This document shows, in pieces, positions 51,766 through 61,198 of a stretch of 64,000 nucleotides of DNA (position 1 is the first letter of the stretch; every line of letters begins with the position of its first letter). The notes beneath the pieces are model-generated. The model saw only the letters and a program-made list of their open reading frames with translations, was not told the DNA's origin and made no database searches. Where the stretch lies: positions 62,001 to 126,000 of the forward strand of contig NZ_JAOQJC010000005.1 in NCBI RefSeq assembly GCF_025567625.1, in the 5' to 3' direction. Position numbers and translations under genes: made by a program. This stretch comes from Paenibacillus sp. J5C2022. Its GTDB lineage: Bacteria > Bacillota > Bacilli > Paenibacillales > Paenibacillaceae.

Positions 51766-52884
51766 TCATTGCATCAGCCACAGAAGCGGCTGGCGCATCG
51801 CGGTATTGCGTCTGACCTCGGCATTGTCCGAATCCGCAGGAAGCGACCGCCAGAGCGCCAGATAACGCTCATCTTGCAACGCGATGCCCGCATACAACAT
51901 GAACGACATGCCGACCGGCCAATCGTCGAAATGCTCGATATCGTGCGAATAAGGCCAGGATGAACGTTCCGCCAGATAAGGATATAGAAAGTCCAGCGCC
52001 AGAGAGATGGAACGTCCGTCCGGCAGGCTGAAATGCCATAGGTCGTCATCTCCCTTGCCGGACAACAGCTGGCATAACGTCACCATGTTGTCGAGCACGA
52101 ATATGGAGTAGCCGTAAGGCTTCGAACGTGCCAGCTCCCGCGGGAAGCTGCCGTCTGCGGACATCTGGTGCGGAAGCAGAGCGTTCCTGTAACGGTCGCG
52201 GCACATGGCCAGCACGGAACCGTTGCCGGTGAACCTCGCGAATGCGGCTGCTTGAACGAGCCAGCATACCGCATGGTTATTGTCGGTGTCCCGCTCCTCA
52301 ATGCCGTAAGGATGCGACAGCATCCACTCCAGATAAGACGAGAACCAGCCTTGCAGCCTTTCATGCTCTTCCGCAGGCCATGCGCCGGACCGCTGAATGA
52401 CCCGCGCGACAGCGGGCACCTCAATAAGATGAAGCGTATCGATAAGCCCGATGCCGCGGCCCGTACATACACCGGGTATCGCTTGCGCATAGGTCAAGTG
52501 GGGGTTCATCCGCTTCTCCTCGTCCAGGAAGAAGCGGCGCAGCAACGCCGCCGCTCTCTCCGCATATGCTCCGCGCCCGGTCACGGCATATCCGGCGGCC
52601 AGATTGGCGGCACTCGTCCGCATGCCGCGCAGCGCTTCCCGATGGGCGGTGAATGCGCCTGGATACGATTGGCCGTCTTTTCTTATGTATGGAAGGCCGT
52701 CCGGCGTATCCGGATTCGGCCACCAATAGTCGCCGTTGGAATAGTAGTCGCACTGGCCTCCTTCGCTCATCTCCGCCGCATAATCGGTTATGCTGAGGAG
52801 CGGCGCGGCCATGCTTCGCTCCGCCTTCGCGATAATCCTGTCACAGTCCATCCACCGCAAGTGCATTTCATTGGCAATGGTCAC
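51766..52884 (-). CDS. Alginate lyase-family (alpha/alpha barrel) protein
   Basis: A 372-residue protein of the alginate lyase fold. Features are YSNGDYWWPNPDTPDGLPYI, the barrel helices with HLTYAQAIPGVCTGRG, and DNNHAVCWLVQAAAFA, the likely catalytic NNH, then FPRELARSKPYGYSIF. Alginate and related polyuronate lyases leave an unsaturated uronic acid, which fits the GH88 enzyme encoded in the same cluster. There is no signal peptide. The start is a GTG at 52884 after GGGGGG. Confidence 0.82.
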   Translation of the reverse strand: MTIANEMHLRWMDCDRIIAKAERSMAAPLLSITDYAAEMSEGGQCDYYSNGDYWWPNPDTPDGLPYIRKDGQSYPGAFTAHREALRGMRTSAANLAAGYAVTGRGAYAERAAALLRRFFLDEEKRMNPHLTYAQAIPGVCTGRGIGLIDTLHLIEVPAVARVIQRSGAWPAEEHERLQGWFSSYLEWMLSHPYGIEERDTDNNHAVCWLVQAAAFARFTGNGSVLAMCRDRYRNALLPHQMSADGSFPRELARSKPYGYSIFVLDNMVTLCQLLSGKGDDDLWHFSLPDGRSISLALDFLYPYLAERSSWPYSHDIEHFDDWPVGMSFMLYAGIALQDERYLALWRSLPADSDNAEVRRNTAMRQPLLWLMQ

Positions 52885-52906
52885 CGCGCTCCCCCCTTTG
52901 TGTCCG

Positions 52907-55156
52907 CTACTTCCTCTCGACTGGCAGTCCGTATCGTCTCCACGGCTTATAGCTTCCGAAGAAACCGCACATATGAGGTACTGTAGCAACGGGCTCTAGC
53001 ACCAATTCCTCCCCTTCATCATCTTCGGCAACCAGCAGCAGCTCCTCCCCGGCGTTCAGCTTCAGCTCGAAGCAGCCATCGCCGAGCGGTCTGGCGGTCC
53101 CCCGAACAATATTCACGCAGCCGGTCATATCCGTCATTAATGTGCACGGCGAACCGGCCAGACTACGTACGGCTATCCAGGCTGTGCGTCCTTCCGATCT
53201 GACGGCGCTGACGAGGAATGCCCCCTCCGCACGCAATTGGTGAAAGCTTGCTTCCCGCCACCCGCCAGGCATGGCAGGGAATACTGCGACGGTATCGCCC
53301 CGGCTCTGTAGGAGCATGTCGTGAATGGCCTCTGCGCCCGCTAGCGGAGATTCGATGACCGGACCCGCTTCCTTGTACATCGTATTGGGCTTGAGCAGAT
53401 GTATGAGCGACTGCAAGTAAGCGTGAGCTTCATCGCCCCAGCCCAGAGCCGCCGCTATGGAAGCCGCCCCTGTAAAGGAGAATCCGCGCAAGTCGCCTTC
53501 CATCGAGAACCAATGGCGCAAGGAGGCAGCGATCAGCTCCCGCTCGTCCGGCGAGTCCGCTGAGACCAGCTGAAGCGGAAAAGCCGCCATCAGATGGCTG
53601 AAGTGTCGGTGACCGAATTCCAGCGGCTGGCCGCCTCCTACCATAAAGCCTGTCTCGTCGACAGGCAGCGGAGCTAATCGGTCAAGCACGCTCCGCCAGC
53701 GCTTGCAGTCATCTTGAAGCTCGCTTTCATCGCAGCTGCCGATGATCTCCGAACACTCGCTCATCCGCAGCAGCGTGCGGCAGCCCCACATGAGCAGCGC
53801 CAGATCGTAGTGACAATCCGGAACGGTCAGCTGCAGGAATGAGCCATATTCCGGAGAGATGGTCGGCGGCAGATGAAGCTTGCCGTCCTCCCCTTCCTCC
53901 AACAGATGAATATGATGCTGCACAGCCCGCTTGAGCAGCGGGAACAGCAGCTCCTGCATAAGCTCTATATCCATCGAATAGCGGTATTGCCGCCATATGT
54001 TGTGGCACACCCAGATGAGATTGCCCTTCTCGTCGTCAACCGGGCAATCCAGATCGTAGCTGCAGCTTCGTCCCAGTCCGGCTGAATCCGCCCGCATTGC
54101 TTCCGGCACGTTGCCGATCAGCTGCTGGAATCGATTGCGCATCGCCTGAACGAGCGATTGCCCCAGCTCCAGCCGGTTGGAGGCATAGACGGGGGAGTAC
54201 GCCATTTGGACATTCATATTGAACCATACCCCCGGCCACGGAGTAGCCGTCATCCATGGCCCTTGATTGTCCAGCAGCATGCCGTCCTCACTCGTCGCGG
54301 ATGCCAGCTTGTACATCTGTATCCAGTAGAATCCTTCCAGCATCGTGTCGGGAATGGACAAGAAGCTTTGCCGGTAATAGTCGTGCCACCAGCTGCGGTG
54401 CTTATCCAGCCATACATCCCATGACTGCCCGCTTGCCTTGTTCACAGCCTGTACGGCCCGCTCGATCGCCCCGGCGTCTGCGCCGTTCTGAATCGACAGA
54501 TAGAACAGCCTCCTGCCGCTCCCATCGACCGACGTCTCCTCCCTTTCACTCCAGGCTGTTGCGCAGCCGCCCGAGCCTTCGGGCAGGAAGGTCTCAGCTG
54601 CCGTATGAACACCGTCTGTGACGGCTCGGACGACTTCAGACTCCGGAATATACTGATTCAGATTAATGCCGTCCGCATGCTTGAATATCCGGTCTACCTC
54701 GTGATGAGCGTACCAGTTGAATGCGGTATCCCGCTCGCCGTCCGACGTCTCAAGCTCTACCCCGATCGTCATCTCTGTACGATGCGCGAGCGCCCTCAGC
54801 CGAACATGACCGGCTGTAGTCGTGATGTCCGCTCTAAGCTCCGCATCCCATAAGTGCAGCCTTAGACTGATCGGCTGGTATATCCAGCCGGCCAGCTCCA
54901 GGTGCAGCTCGCCTACCGGAACACGCGGCGGGAATGGGCTGTCGCCGTCCTTCGCAGTGACGTCTGTCCGTCCCAGAACGAAGCGCAGCACATGACGCTT
55001 CAGCCGATGCTCTTCGCAATAGATCATGGCGCCGATCCAGCCATTGCCGATGAAAGCCCCTTGATCCCAGGAGACGGGCTTCACCGACCAGGTCAGATCG
55101 TGCCGGCCCAGGAACGACGGCCAGTCGATATTCTCTTGCCATAATGCAGTACTCAT
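52907..55156 (-). CDS. Divergent GH95-like glycoside hydrolase
   Basis: A 749-residue protein with the GH95 order of domains. It begins LTWSVKPVSWDQGAFIGNGW, has WFNMNVQMAYSPVYASNR where true GH95 has NIQMNYWP, then TISPEYGSFL and the conserved GHRHFSHLMAAFPL. GH95 enzymes release alpha-L-fucose or alpha-L-galactose. The altered NYWP region suggests a shifted specificity. No signal peptide is seen. It is next to the lyase-like gene (22 bp) and one of two GH95-type genes in the cluster. Confidence 0.8.
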   Translation of the reverse strand: MSTALWQENIDWPSFLGRHDLTWSVKPVSWDQGAFIGNGWIGAMIYCEEHRLKRHVLRFVLGRTDVTAKDGDSPFPPRVPVGELHLELAGWIYQPISLRLHLWDAELRADITTTAGHVRLRALAHRTEMTIGVELETSDGERDTAFNWYAHHEVDRIFKHADGINLNQYIPESEVVRAVTDGVHTAAETFLPEGSGGCATAWSEREETSVDGSGRRLFYLSIQNGADAGAIERAVQAVNKASGQSWDVWLDKHRSWWHDYYRQSFLSIPDTMLEGFYWIQMYKLASATSEDGMLLDNQGPWMTATPWPGVWFNMNVQMAYSPVYASNRLELGQSLVQAMRNRFQQLIGNVPEAMRADSAGLGRSCSYDLDCPVDDEKGNLIWVCHNIWRQYRYSMDIELMQELLFPLLKRAVQHHIHLLEEGEDGKLHLPPTISPEYGSFLQLTVPDCHYDLALLMWGCRTLLRMSECSEIIGSCDESELQDDCKRWRSVLDRLAPLPVDETGFMVGGGQPLEFGHRHFSHLMAAFPLQLVSADSPDERELIAASLRHWFSMEGDLRGFSFTGAASIAAALGWGDEAHAYLQSLIHLLKPNTMYKEAGPVIESPLAGAEAIHDMLLQSRGDTVAVFPAMPGGWREASFHQLRAEGAFLVSAVRSEGRTAWIAVRSLAGSPCTLMTDMTGCVNIVRGTARPLGDGCFELKLNAGEELLLVAEDDEGEELVLEPVATVPHMCGFFGSYKPWRRYGLPVERK

Positions 55157-55188
55157 GCCGAACGAACCTCCTTCATCATGTCATCGTT

Positions 55189-57585
55189 CTAATTCGATAG
55201 CGGGAGCATCGCCGTCTTCAATCCATCCGATACAGCGCATACGACCGCCTTGCCCTCTTCTCTGCATTCTGCTACAATGACCGCCTGGCCGTTCGCCAGC
55301 TGGACGTAGCTGCTGCCGCTTGCCGTCCCCAGATTCGCGATCAGCTTCCCTTCTCCTGCAAGGGAGAAGCGGACGAACATTGCCGCATCCGGACAGAATA
55401 CGCCGTTCGCATCGAATGCGCGCACCTCTATCCTTGCCCGTCCTTCCCTTCTGTCCGCCAATCGCATCTGCAGACTGACAGGCTGCCCCCAGCGCTCTGT
55501 CTGATAGGTGAATGTCAATTGATCGACTACTATCTTGCCATCCTTCTCCGCCTCTACACGAAGTTGATTCACCCCTTGCCGGAAGACGGCATTCCAGCGC
55601 AGTCCGGCGCAGGGATAATTCTGAGAATCACGCCGTCTTCTCCCCAAGCTCTCGCCATTCAGGAACAACTCCGCTTCCGGGCAGTTGGAGTAGACGCGTA
55701 TCCGCTTCGATTCCCCTTCATAGCCCCATCGGGTGTGCCAGGAATGACCGTACAGACGAACCATCGGCTCTTTGCTCCAGTAGGATTGGAACACGTAATA
55801 CGCTTCCTTCTTCGTATGGTCGCGTTCCACAACGCCTTTCTGATTCACATATGGTACAGGGTTGTCAGGCCGAAGGGGGGTCGAAAAATCCTTGAACACC
55901 CACTGTGCGGTTCCGGTCAGCCACCCCATGCGCTCCTGCGACTTCAAGTGCCAGTCGATTAAATCGCAGAAGTATGTCTCGGACCAGTCACCAAGAACCG
56001 ATACGCGCGGATCGCCGCCTGCCGCGAGAAAGTCCCCGTCGCGTTCCTCTGCCGTATCGCCCGCCTGAATATCCTGGAAGCCGGTATACGGCTGCTCGAC
56101 ATGACGGCCGGCCATCGCATCCGCTCCCCATTCCATATGAATAAAGCGAGAAGTATTGCGGAAGCCGTGCAGGCTGTACTCCTCATACTTGGGATATATC
56201 CCCCTATACCAGCCCGCCCATATCGATGGCGAATAGACGTCCACGATATCCTTGCAGAATTCGCACCTTCTGATGCCGGTGACGCGTTCGGGATCAAGCC
56301 GATGCGACAACTGGTGCAGCTCCTTCATGAACGAACGGATATGCTCTTGATCGAACTGCTCGAAGTCGCCTGCCCAATCGTTCTCGTTGCCGAGCCCCCA
56401 GATGATTACGGAAGGATGATTGTAATGCTGGTCGATCATAGCGGCCAGCATCTGCCGGCATTGCTCCTGATACGACTCTTCTCCCAAGCCGCCTCTGCAC
56501 CAGGGAATTTCCTCCCATACGAGAATGCCCAGCTCGTCGCATAGCTCCAGCACCAGTCTGGACTGCTGGTAATGGCCGAGACGGAGGAAGTTCGCTCCCA
56601 TCTCCTTCGCCAGCTTCAGCTCCGCTCGGACAAGCTCGTCCGTCATTGCCGCGCCCAGCCCTGCGTGATCGTCATGCCGATGGGTGCCGCGAATAAGCAG
56701 CCGTTCCCCATTCAGCATGAACGGCCCATTCTCAAGGAATTCATAATGCCTGACGCCGAACCGCTCCGTCAGCTGCATGGAGCCGTGTGCGCTTGCAAGC
56801 GTCACCTCGCACGTATACAACCGGGGGTCATCAGGACTCCATAATGCCGGAGCTTGCAGTCCCAGCTCGCCGACCGTCTCCATCCCCGCCCAAGGCGCAG
56901 CATCTGTCTCCACCCTTCCGACTTCCCTCCCGGACGGGTCCCGGAAGACAGCTGTAAACCTTACCTCATCTTCTGCGCCCGTCGGATTGTACAGTCTGGC
57001 CTTCAGCCGAATCGACGCTTCCTCCCGTGAAGCCTGTTCCACCTGGACGTGCACCCGCTCCAGCGACAGCTTCGGCACATAGCGGAGATGTACATGCCGG
57101 TACAAGCCGCCGTACAGGTTAAAGTCGCTTATGTCGGAAGGAATGCTCTGCAGATCCCGGGAATTGTCCGTCATGACCGCAAGCGGAACTTTGCCTCCGT
57201 ACAAGTCATTCTCCTTCGCCGCGATGGCGGCATCCGTCACATCGAACCGGAATTCATCATAGCCGCCATTATGCGATCCTGCACGTTCAGTCCCTATATA
57301 CACGTCGGACTTCTGTCCCGCGCCTTCGAATTCGATAATCGTCCTGCCCTCCGGATAAGGATTGTCCACATCCAGCAGTGTGCGATACCATGCCGGTCCC
57401 TGATAGTACTTGACGTCGGGATGCACCGCATCCTCCGCATTATAGCAGTGCGGCAGCTCGACTTGCGTCCAGGGCAGATGATACAGCGACGTAGCCCACT
57501 TGCGCTCCCGCCATACTTCCCATATTCCACCCAGACTTCCGCAATAATGCTCCCAGTTATCGTTAAGTCGATAGATCGTTCTCAT
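55189..57585 (-). CDS. Glycoside hydrolase family 2
   Basis: A 798-residue enzyme. It has a sugar-binding jelly roll (about 1-190), an immunoglobulin-like domain and a TIM barrel. The acid/base Glu lies in IIWGLGNENDW and the nucleophile Glu in FIHMEWGADAM. One or two C-terminal beta domains follow, as in DUF4982-containing members. GH2 covers beta-galactosidase, beta-mannosidase and beta-glucuronidase activity, and the specificity is not evident. The start is the second ATG of an ATGATG pair, placed six bases after GAGG. There is no signal peptide. Confidence 0.88.
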   Translation of the reverse strand: MRTIYRLNDNWEHYCGSLGGIWEVWRERKWATSLYHLPWTQVELPHCYNAEDAVHPDVKYYQGPAWYRTLLDVDNPYPEGRTIIEFEGAGQKSDVYIGTERAGSHNGGYDEFRFDVTDAAIAAKENDLYGGKVPLAVMTDNSRDLQSIPSDISDFNLYGGLYRHVHLRYVPKLSLERVHVQVEQASREEASIRLKARLYNPTGAEDEVRFTAVFRDPSGREVGRVETDAAPWAGMETVGELGLQAPALWSPDDPRLYTCEVTLASAHGSMQLTERFGVRHYEFLENGPFMLNGERLLIRGTHRHDDHAGLGAAMTDELVRAELKLAKEMGANFLRLGHYQQSRLVLELCDELGILVWEEIPWCRGGLGEESYQEQCRQMLAAMIDQHYNHPSVIIWGLGNENDWAGDFEQFDQEHIRSFMKELHQLSHRLDPERVTGIRRCEFCKDIVDVYSPSIWAGWYRGIYPKYEEYSLHGFRNTSRFIHMEWGADAMAGRHVEQPYTGFQDIQAGDTAEERDGDFLAAGGDPRVSVLGDWSETYFCDLIDWHLKSQERMGWLTGTAQWVFKDFSTPLRPDNPVPYVNQKGVVERDHTKKEAYYVFQSYWSKEPMVRLYGHSWHTRWGYEGESKRIRVYSNCPEAELFLNGESLGRRRRDSQNYPCAGLRWNAVFRQGVNQLRVEAEKDGKIVVDQLTFTYQTERWGQPVSLQMRLADRREGRARIEVRAFDANGVFCPDAAMFVRFSLAGEGKLIANLGTASGSSYVQLANGQAVIVAECREEGKAVVCAVSDGLKTAMLPLSN

Positions 57586-57607
57586 CATTCACCTCTGCCC
57601 ATTGAAG

Positions 57608-59908
57608 TTAACGGCCAACGGCCTGGAATTGGTATGTCGTGCCCTGTTCCGCTTGGAAGCGCAGTAAGCAGCCGCCATTCCGTTCTCTCAGCTCCATATC
57701 CGCAATCTCTTGACAGCCTATGGCATTAGGCGTTCTCAGCGTCAATGTGCCGGAACGGCTGCAAGCGACGGTCAGCCATTCGAGCTTGCCCCCGCTCCAT
57801 TGGAAGTCAAGCGTCAAGCCGCCTCTGGCTCGTAGCCCCCGAACTGCCCCCTCGCTCCAGCCATCCGGCAGTGCGGGAAGAAGATGAACGGCGCCGCCGT
57901 GCGACTGCAGCAGCATCTCCATGGCTCCCGCGCAGCCGCCAAAGTTGCCGTCGATCTGGAATGGCGGGTGATCGTCGAACAGATTGGGATGCGTCGAGCT
58001 TCGAAGCAGCTCCATCAGATGACTGTAGGCTTCGTTGCCGTCCAGAAGCCTGGCCCACATATTGATAATCCACGCCCGGCTCCAGCCGGTATGGCCTCCG
58101 CCATGGGACAGCCGGCGACGAATTGTCCGCTTCGCCGCTTCGAACCACTCCGGCGTCTCCTCCGTAATCTGCTCCCCGGGATGGAGCGCGAACAGCTGCG
58201 AGATGTGACGGTGACCCGGCTCCGGTTCTTCGTAATCCTCCTGCCACTCCATAATGCCGCCATGCCGGCCGATTCGCGGCTGCGGCACCTTCTCCATCGC
58301 CGTCTCCAGCCTTCGCCGGAAGTCGCCGCTCTCTCCCAGCAGCTTCCCCGCATCCAGACACGAGCGGAATAGCGCGTGAACGATCTGCATATCCATTGCC
58401 GGCCCCATGCACAAGTATCCCAATTCGCCTTGCTCTGTGCGATAGACGTTCTCCGGCGATGTGGAAGGACCGGTGACGAGACGCCCTTCCCCGTCCTCTA
58501 CCATATAGTCCAGCAGGAATACGGCAGCCTCCTTCATGACGGGATAAGCTCTCTCCCGCAGGAACGCTTCGTCCATCCCGTACCGGTAATGCTCCCATAG
58601 ATGCAGAGCCAGCCAAGCACCGCCCATCGGCCATACGGCCGATCTGACCATGACGCCGTCGATCGCCGTATCGCCCCATAATCCCGTATTATGATGGGAG
58701 ACGAAGCCTTCGACGCGGTACACTTCGCGGGCCGTTCTTCTGCCTGACGGCAGCATCCGCTCCATTAATTCGAACAGCGCCTCATGGCATTCCGCCAAGT
58801 TGCCGATTTCCGCCGGCCAATAGTTCATTTGAATATTTATATTGATCGTATACTTCGACTCCCATGGCGGAGTGTAATCGTGATTCCATATGCCTTGCAA
58901 ATTCGCGGCCATGCTGCCCGGTCTGGAGCAGGCGATGAGCAAATATCTGCCGTATTGGCAATACAGGGAGATCAGACTGTTATCCTCCCCTCCTGCCTGC
59001 ACCCGTCGCAGTCGTTCATCCGTCGGCAGCTGCAGCAGATTCCTATCCGGAACACCGCCCAGCGAGATCGACATTCTACGAAACAACGGCTGGTGGTCTG
59101 CGATATGCCGGCATCGCAAGTCTGCGAACGAGCGCAGCGCTGCGGCTTCCGCCTTCGCCTTGCAGGCGTGCAAGGGGTCTCGGTCGCGGAACGTCGTGCC
59201 GGCCGTCAACAGGAATGTAACGGCTGTGGCGCCCTCAACGGAGACGAAATCGCCGATCGTGCGAACGGCTCCATCTTCCGCCACAGCCTTCAGGTAAGAA
59301 CAGAAGCGGACTCCTTCCGGTCCGCATTGCCCGGTCATCGCTACGGAGCTGCCGTCCTGTGCCGTCGAGCCGCCGTCGAACGGCCGCCGCATCATGTGCG
59401 CGGCTACCGTTATTCCGCCCGGCTTGTCGCAGGTCAGACGGACGACAAGCGCCTGGTCCGGCTCGCTGCAGAACAGCTCCCGCTTATAGCGAACCCCGCC
59501 AGTCTCGTAATAGACCGTCACGACGCCGCTATCCAGATCCAGCTCGCGCCTGTAGCCTGCCGCCTCCTCCTCGTGACCGGCGAAGTCGAGCTGCAGATTG
59601 CCCAGCGGCTGGTAAGGACCGAAGTACTTCGGCGTCGACGTCAACGCCAGCTTCGCAAGCCGCTGAGCCTCCTGCACCTTGCCCGCGAACAGAAGCTTCC
59701 GGATCTCCGGTATGTTCGCCGCGGCATCCGGATTGCTCCGTGGCTGCGGCCCTCCGTACCAGACGGTATCCTCGTTCAAGCCGATCGTCTCATCCGCCAC
59801 TCTGCCGTACACCATGGCGCCAAGACGTCCGTTCCCAAGCGGAAGCGCTTGCACCCAGTCTCGGGCCGGCTCCCTGTACCATAACTGAAGTTGCTCGTTA
59901 TTGCTCAT
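57608..59908 (-). CDS. GH95 alpha-L-fucosidase (or alpha-L-galactosidase)
   Basis: A 766-residue enzyme of GH95. It begins LQLWYREPARDWVQALPLGN, has the catalytic strand INIQMNYWPAEIGNL, then TGPSTSPEN with the likely acid Glu and GHRHISQLFALHPGEQI. Family members cleave alpha-1,2-linked L-fucose or L-galactose by an inverting mechanism. It is the second gene of the cluster, 17 bp after the GH88 gene. The start at 59908 has GGAGG ten bases upstream. No signal peptide is present, so the substrate must be an imported oligosaccharide. Confidence 0.9.
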   Translation of the reverse strand: MSNNEQLQLWYREPARDWVQALPLGNGRLGAMVYGRVADETIGLNEDTVWYGGPQPRSNPDAAANIPEIRKLLFAGKVQEAQRLAKLALTSTPKYFGPYQPLGNLQLDFAGHEEEAAGYRRELDLDSGVVTVYYETGGVRYKRELFCSEPDQALVVRLTCDKPGGITVAAHMMRRPFDGGSTAQDGSSVAMTGQCGPEGVRFCSYLKAVAEDGAVRTIGDFVSVEGATAVTFLLTAGTTFRDRDPLHACKAKAEAAALRSFADLRCRHIADHQPLFRRMSISLGGVPDRNLLQLPTDERLRRVQAGGEDNSLISLYCQYGRYLLIACSRPGSMAANLQGIWNHDYTPPWESKYTININIQMNYWPAEIGNLAECHEALFELMERMLPSGRRTAREVYRVEGFVSHHNTGLWGDTAIDGVMVRSAVWPMGGAWLALHLWEHYRYGMDEAFLRERAYPVMKEAAVFLLDYMVEDGEGRLVTGPSTSPENVYRTEQGELGYLCMGPAMDMQIVHALFRSCLDAGKLLGESGDFRRRLETAMEKVPQPRIGRHGGIMEWQEDYEEPEPGHRHISQLFALHPGEQITEETPEWFEAAKRTIRRRLSHGGGHTGWSRAWIINMWARLLDGNEAYSHLMELLRSSTHPNLFDDHPPFQIDGNFGGCAGAMEMLLQSHGGAVHLLPALPDGWSEGAVRGLRARGGLTLDFQWSGGKLEWLTVACSRSGTLTLRTPNAIGCQEIADMELRERNGGCLLRFQAEQGTTYQFQAVGR

Positions 59909-59925
59909 GCTCCGCATGCCTCCCG

Positions 59926-61077
59926 TCAAAAAATGCGGCTGTTCCATCCCATTAACTTGGCGATGGCTTCCACATAGTAGTAATCGCCGTAAATAAGCGA
60001 TACGTCCACATTGGTGCCGGCAGGCTTATTGCCCGTCCCCGACAGCAGGATCGCCTCATGCTCCGGACGGTCCCAAGTGCCGTAATTGCGCGTAAGCGAC
60101 AGCAATATCCGCTCGGCCGCTTCGCGATATCGCCGTCCGTGCGCCTTCGGCAGCGCATTCGCAAGCTCCAGCAGTCCGGATGCCGCGCAGGCTGCCGCAG
60201 AGGTATCGCGAGGCTCGCCCTCCAACGTCTCCGAAGCGCGGAAGTCCCAATGCGCCACATAATCGTCGGGCAGCATGGCCAGGAAGAAGTGGGCGACGCG
60301 CTGCGAAGCGTGCAAATAAGCGGCATCTCCGGTATAACGGTATGCGTTCGCCATGCCGTACAGCGCCCATGCGGCTCCCCTGCTCCATGCGGAATTCGGT
60401 GCAGCCCCTTGCCCGCCCAACGACTCGATCGCCTCCCCGGTCTCGGGATCGAAGCTGACGATGTGATTGACAGAGCCGTCTGCCCGAATGAAATGCCGAA
60501 CGATCGTGTTCGCATGCGCAACCGCTATTTGCCGGAATCTGGGGTCTTGTATTTCTTCCGCCGCCCAGAACAATATGGACAGATTCATTGCGGAATCGAC
60601 GATTGACCAGCCTGTTTTGTCCTGGTTCCACGCCCGCAAGAAATTCCCTGCCAGATTGAAGCGGCCCGCCAGGAAGTTGGCCGCAGCCAGTCCGCGCCGC
60701 CTGCCGTCATCGTCGCCCGTCAACTTGTACTTGATGACTGCCGAAGGCAAATATTGAAATCCAACGTCATGATGAAAGTTATTCGCCGCAATCGACTTGC
60801 GCTCGAACTTCTCGTCCCAGCTCCATGCAGCTTTCTTATAATGCTCCTTGCCCGTCATATCGTACATAACCCACAAGATGCCGGGCCAGAAGCCAGCTGT
60901 CCACCAATCCAGCCGCATATCGTCATATCGTCCGCTGTCGGCCGGAGCCACATGCGGAGATTTGTCTCCCAACTGACCGATCATCCGGTCCACTTTCTCC
61001 TGCAGCGCTTGCCATATGGATGGCAGCTCCTGCTCCAGCGAATTCCCTTGCACTACACCCAATCCATTCCCGCTCAT
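59926..61077 (-). CDS. GH88-family unsaturated glucuronyl hydrolase
   Basis: A 383-residue alpha/alpha-barrel enzyme. Hallmarks are WWTAGFWPGILWVMYDMTG, FHHDVGFQYLPSAVIKYKLT and DKTGWSIVDSAMNLSILFWA, then AWSRGAAWALYGMANAYRYT. GH88 hydrolyses the 4,5-unsaturated uronic acid at the end of oligosaccharides made by polysaccharide lyases. It is the first gene of a five-gene cluster and the nearest to the divergent AraC regulator. The start at 61077 follows GGAGGGG. No signal peptide is seen. Confidence 0.9.
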   Translation of the reverse strand: MSGNGLGVVQGNSLEQELPSIWQALQEKVDRMIGQLGDKSPHVAPADSGRYDDMRLDWWTAGFWPGILWVMYDMTGKEHYKKAAWSWDEKFERKSIAANNFHHDVGFQYLPSAVIKYKLTGDDDGRRRGLAAANFLAGRFNLAGNFLRAWNQDKTGWSIVDSAMNLSILFWAAEEIQDPRFRQIAVAHANTIVRHFIRADGSVNHIVSFDPETGEAIESLGGQGAAPNSAWSRGAAWALYGMANAYRYTGDAAYLHASQRVAHFFLAMLPDDYVAHWDFRASETLEGEPRDTSAAACAASGLLELANALPKAHGRRYREAAERILLSLTRNYGTWDRPEHEAILLSGTGNKPAGTNVDVSLIYGDYYYVEAIAKLMGWNSRIF

Positions 61078-61109
61078 GCGAATCCCCTCCCAATGTCTGG
61101 CCATCTGCT

Positions 61110-61138
61110 TCTATCGTAGCAAAAAAAGGGGCCGTCAA
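61110..61138 (-). promoter_or_regulatory. Promoter of the glycan cluster
   Basis: On the minus strand TTGACG (61138-61133) and GATAGA (61115-61110) are separated by 17 bp. The weak -10 fits a promoter that needs an activator such as the adjacent AraC protein. A candidate promoter for araC on the plus strand, GTCAAG with TAAAAT, overlaps it. Confidence 0.45.
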
Positions 61139-61198
61139 GTTGTTCTGTCTTATGATAAAATGTTGCTAGATTACGATAGCGCTGTTCGGAGGCATGCG

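Noticed and set aside
58784-59884. Plus-strand frame of 366 codons opposite the GH95 gene
   Set aside because: Antisense shadow caused by codon bias. The minus-strand GH95 protein is clearly conserved.
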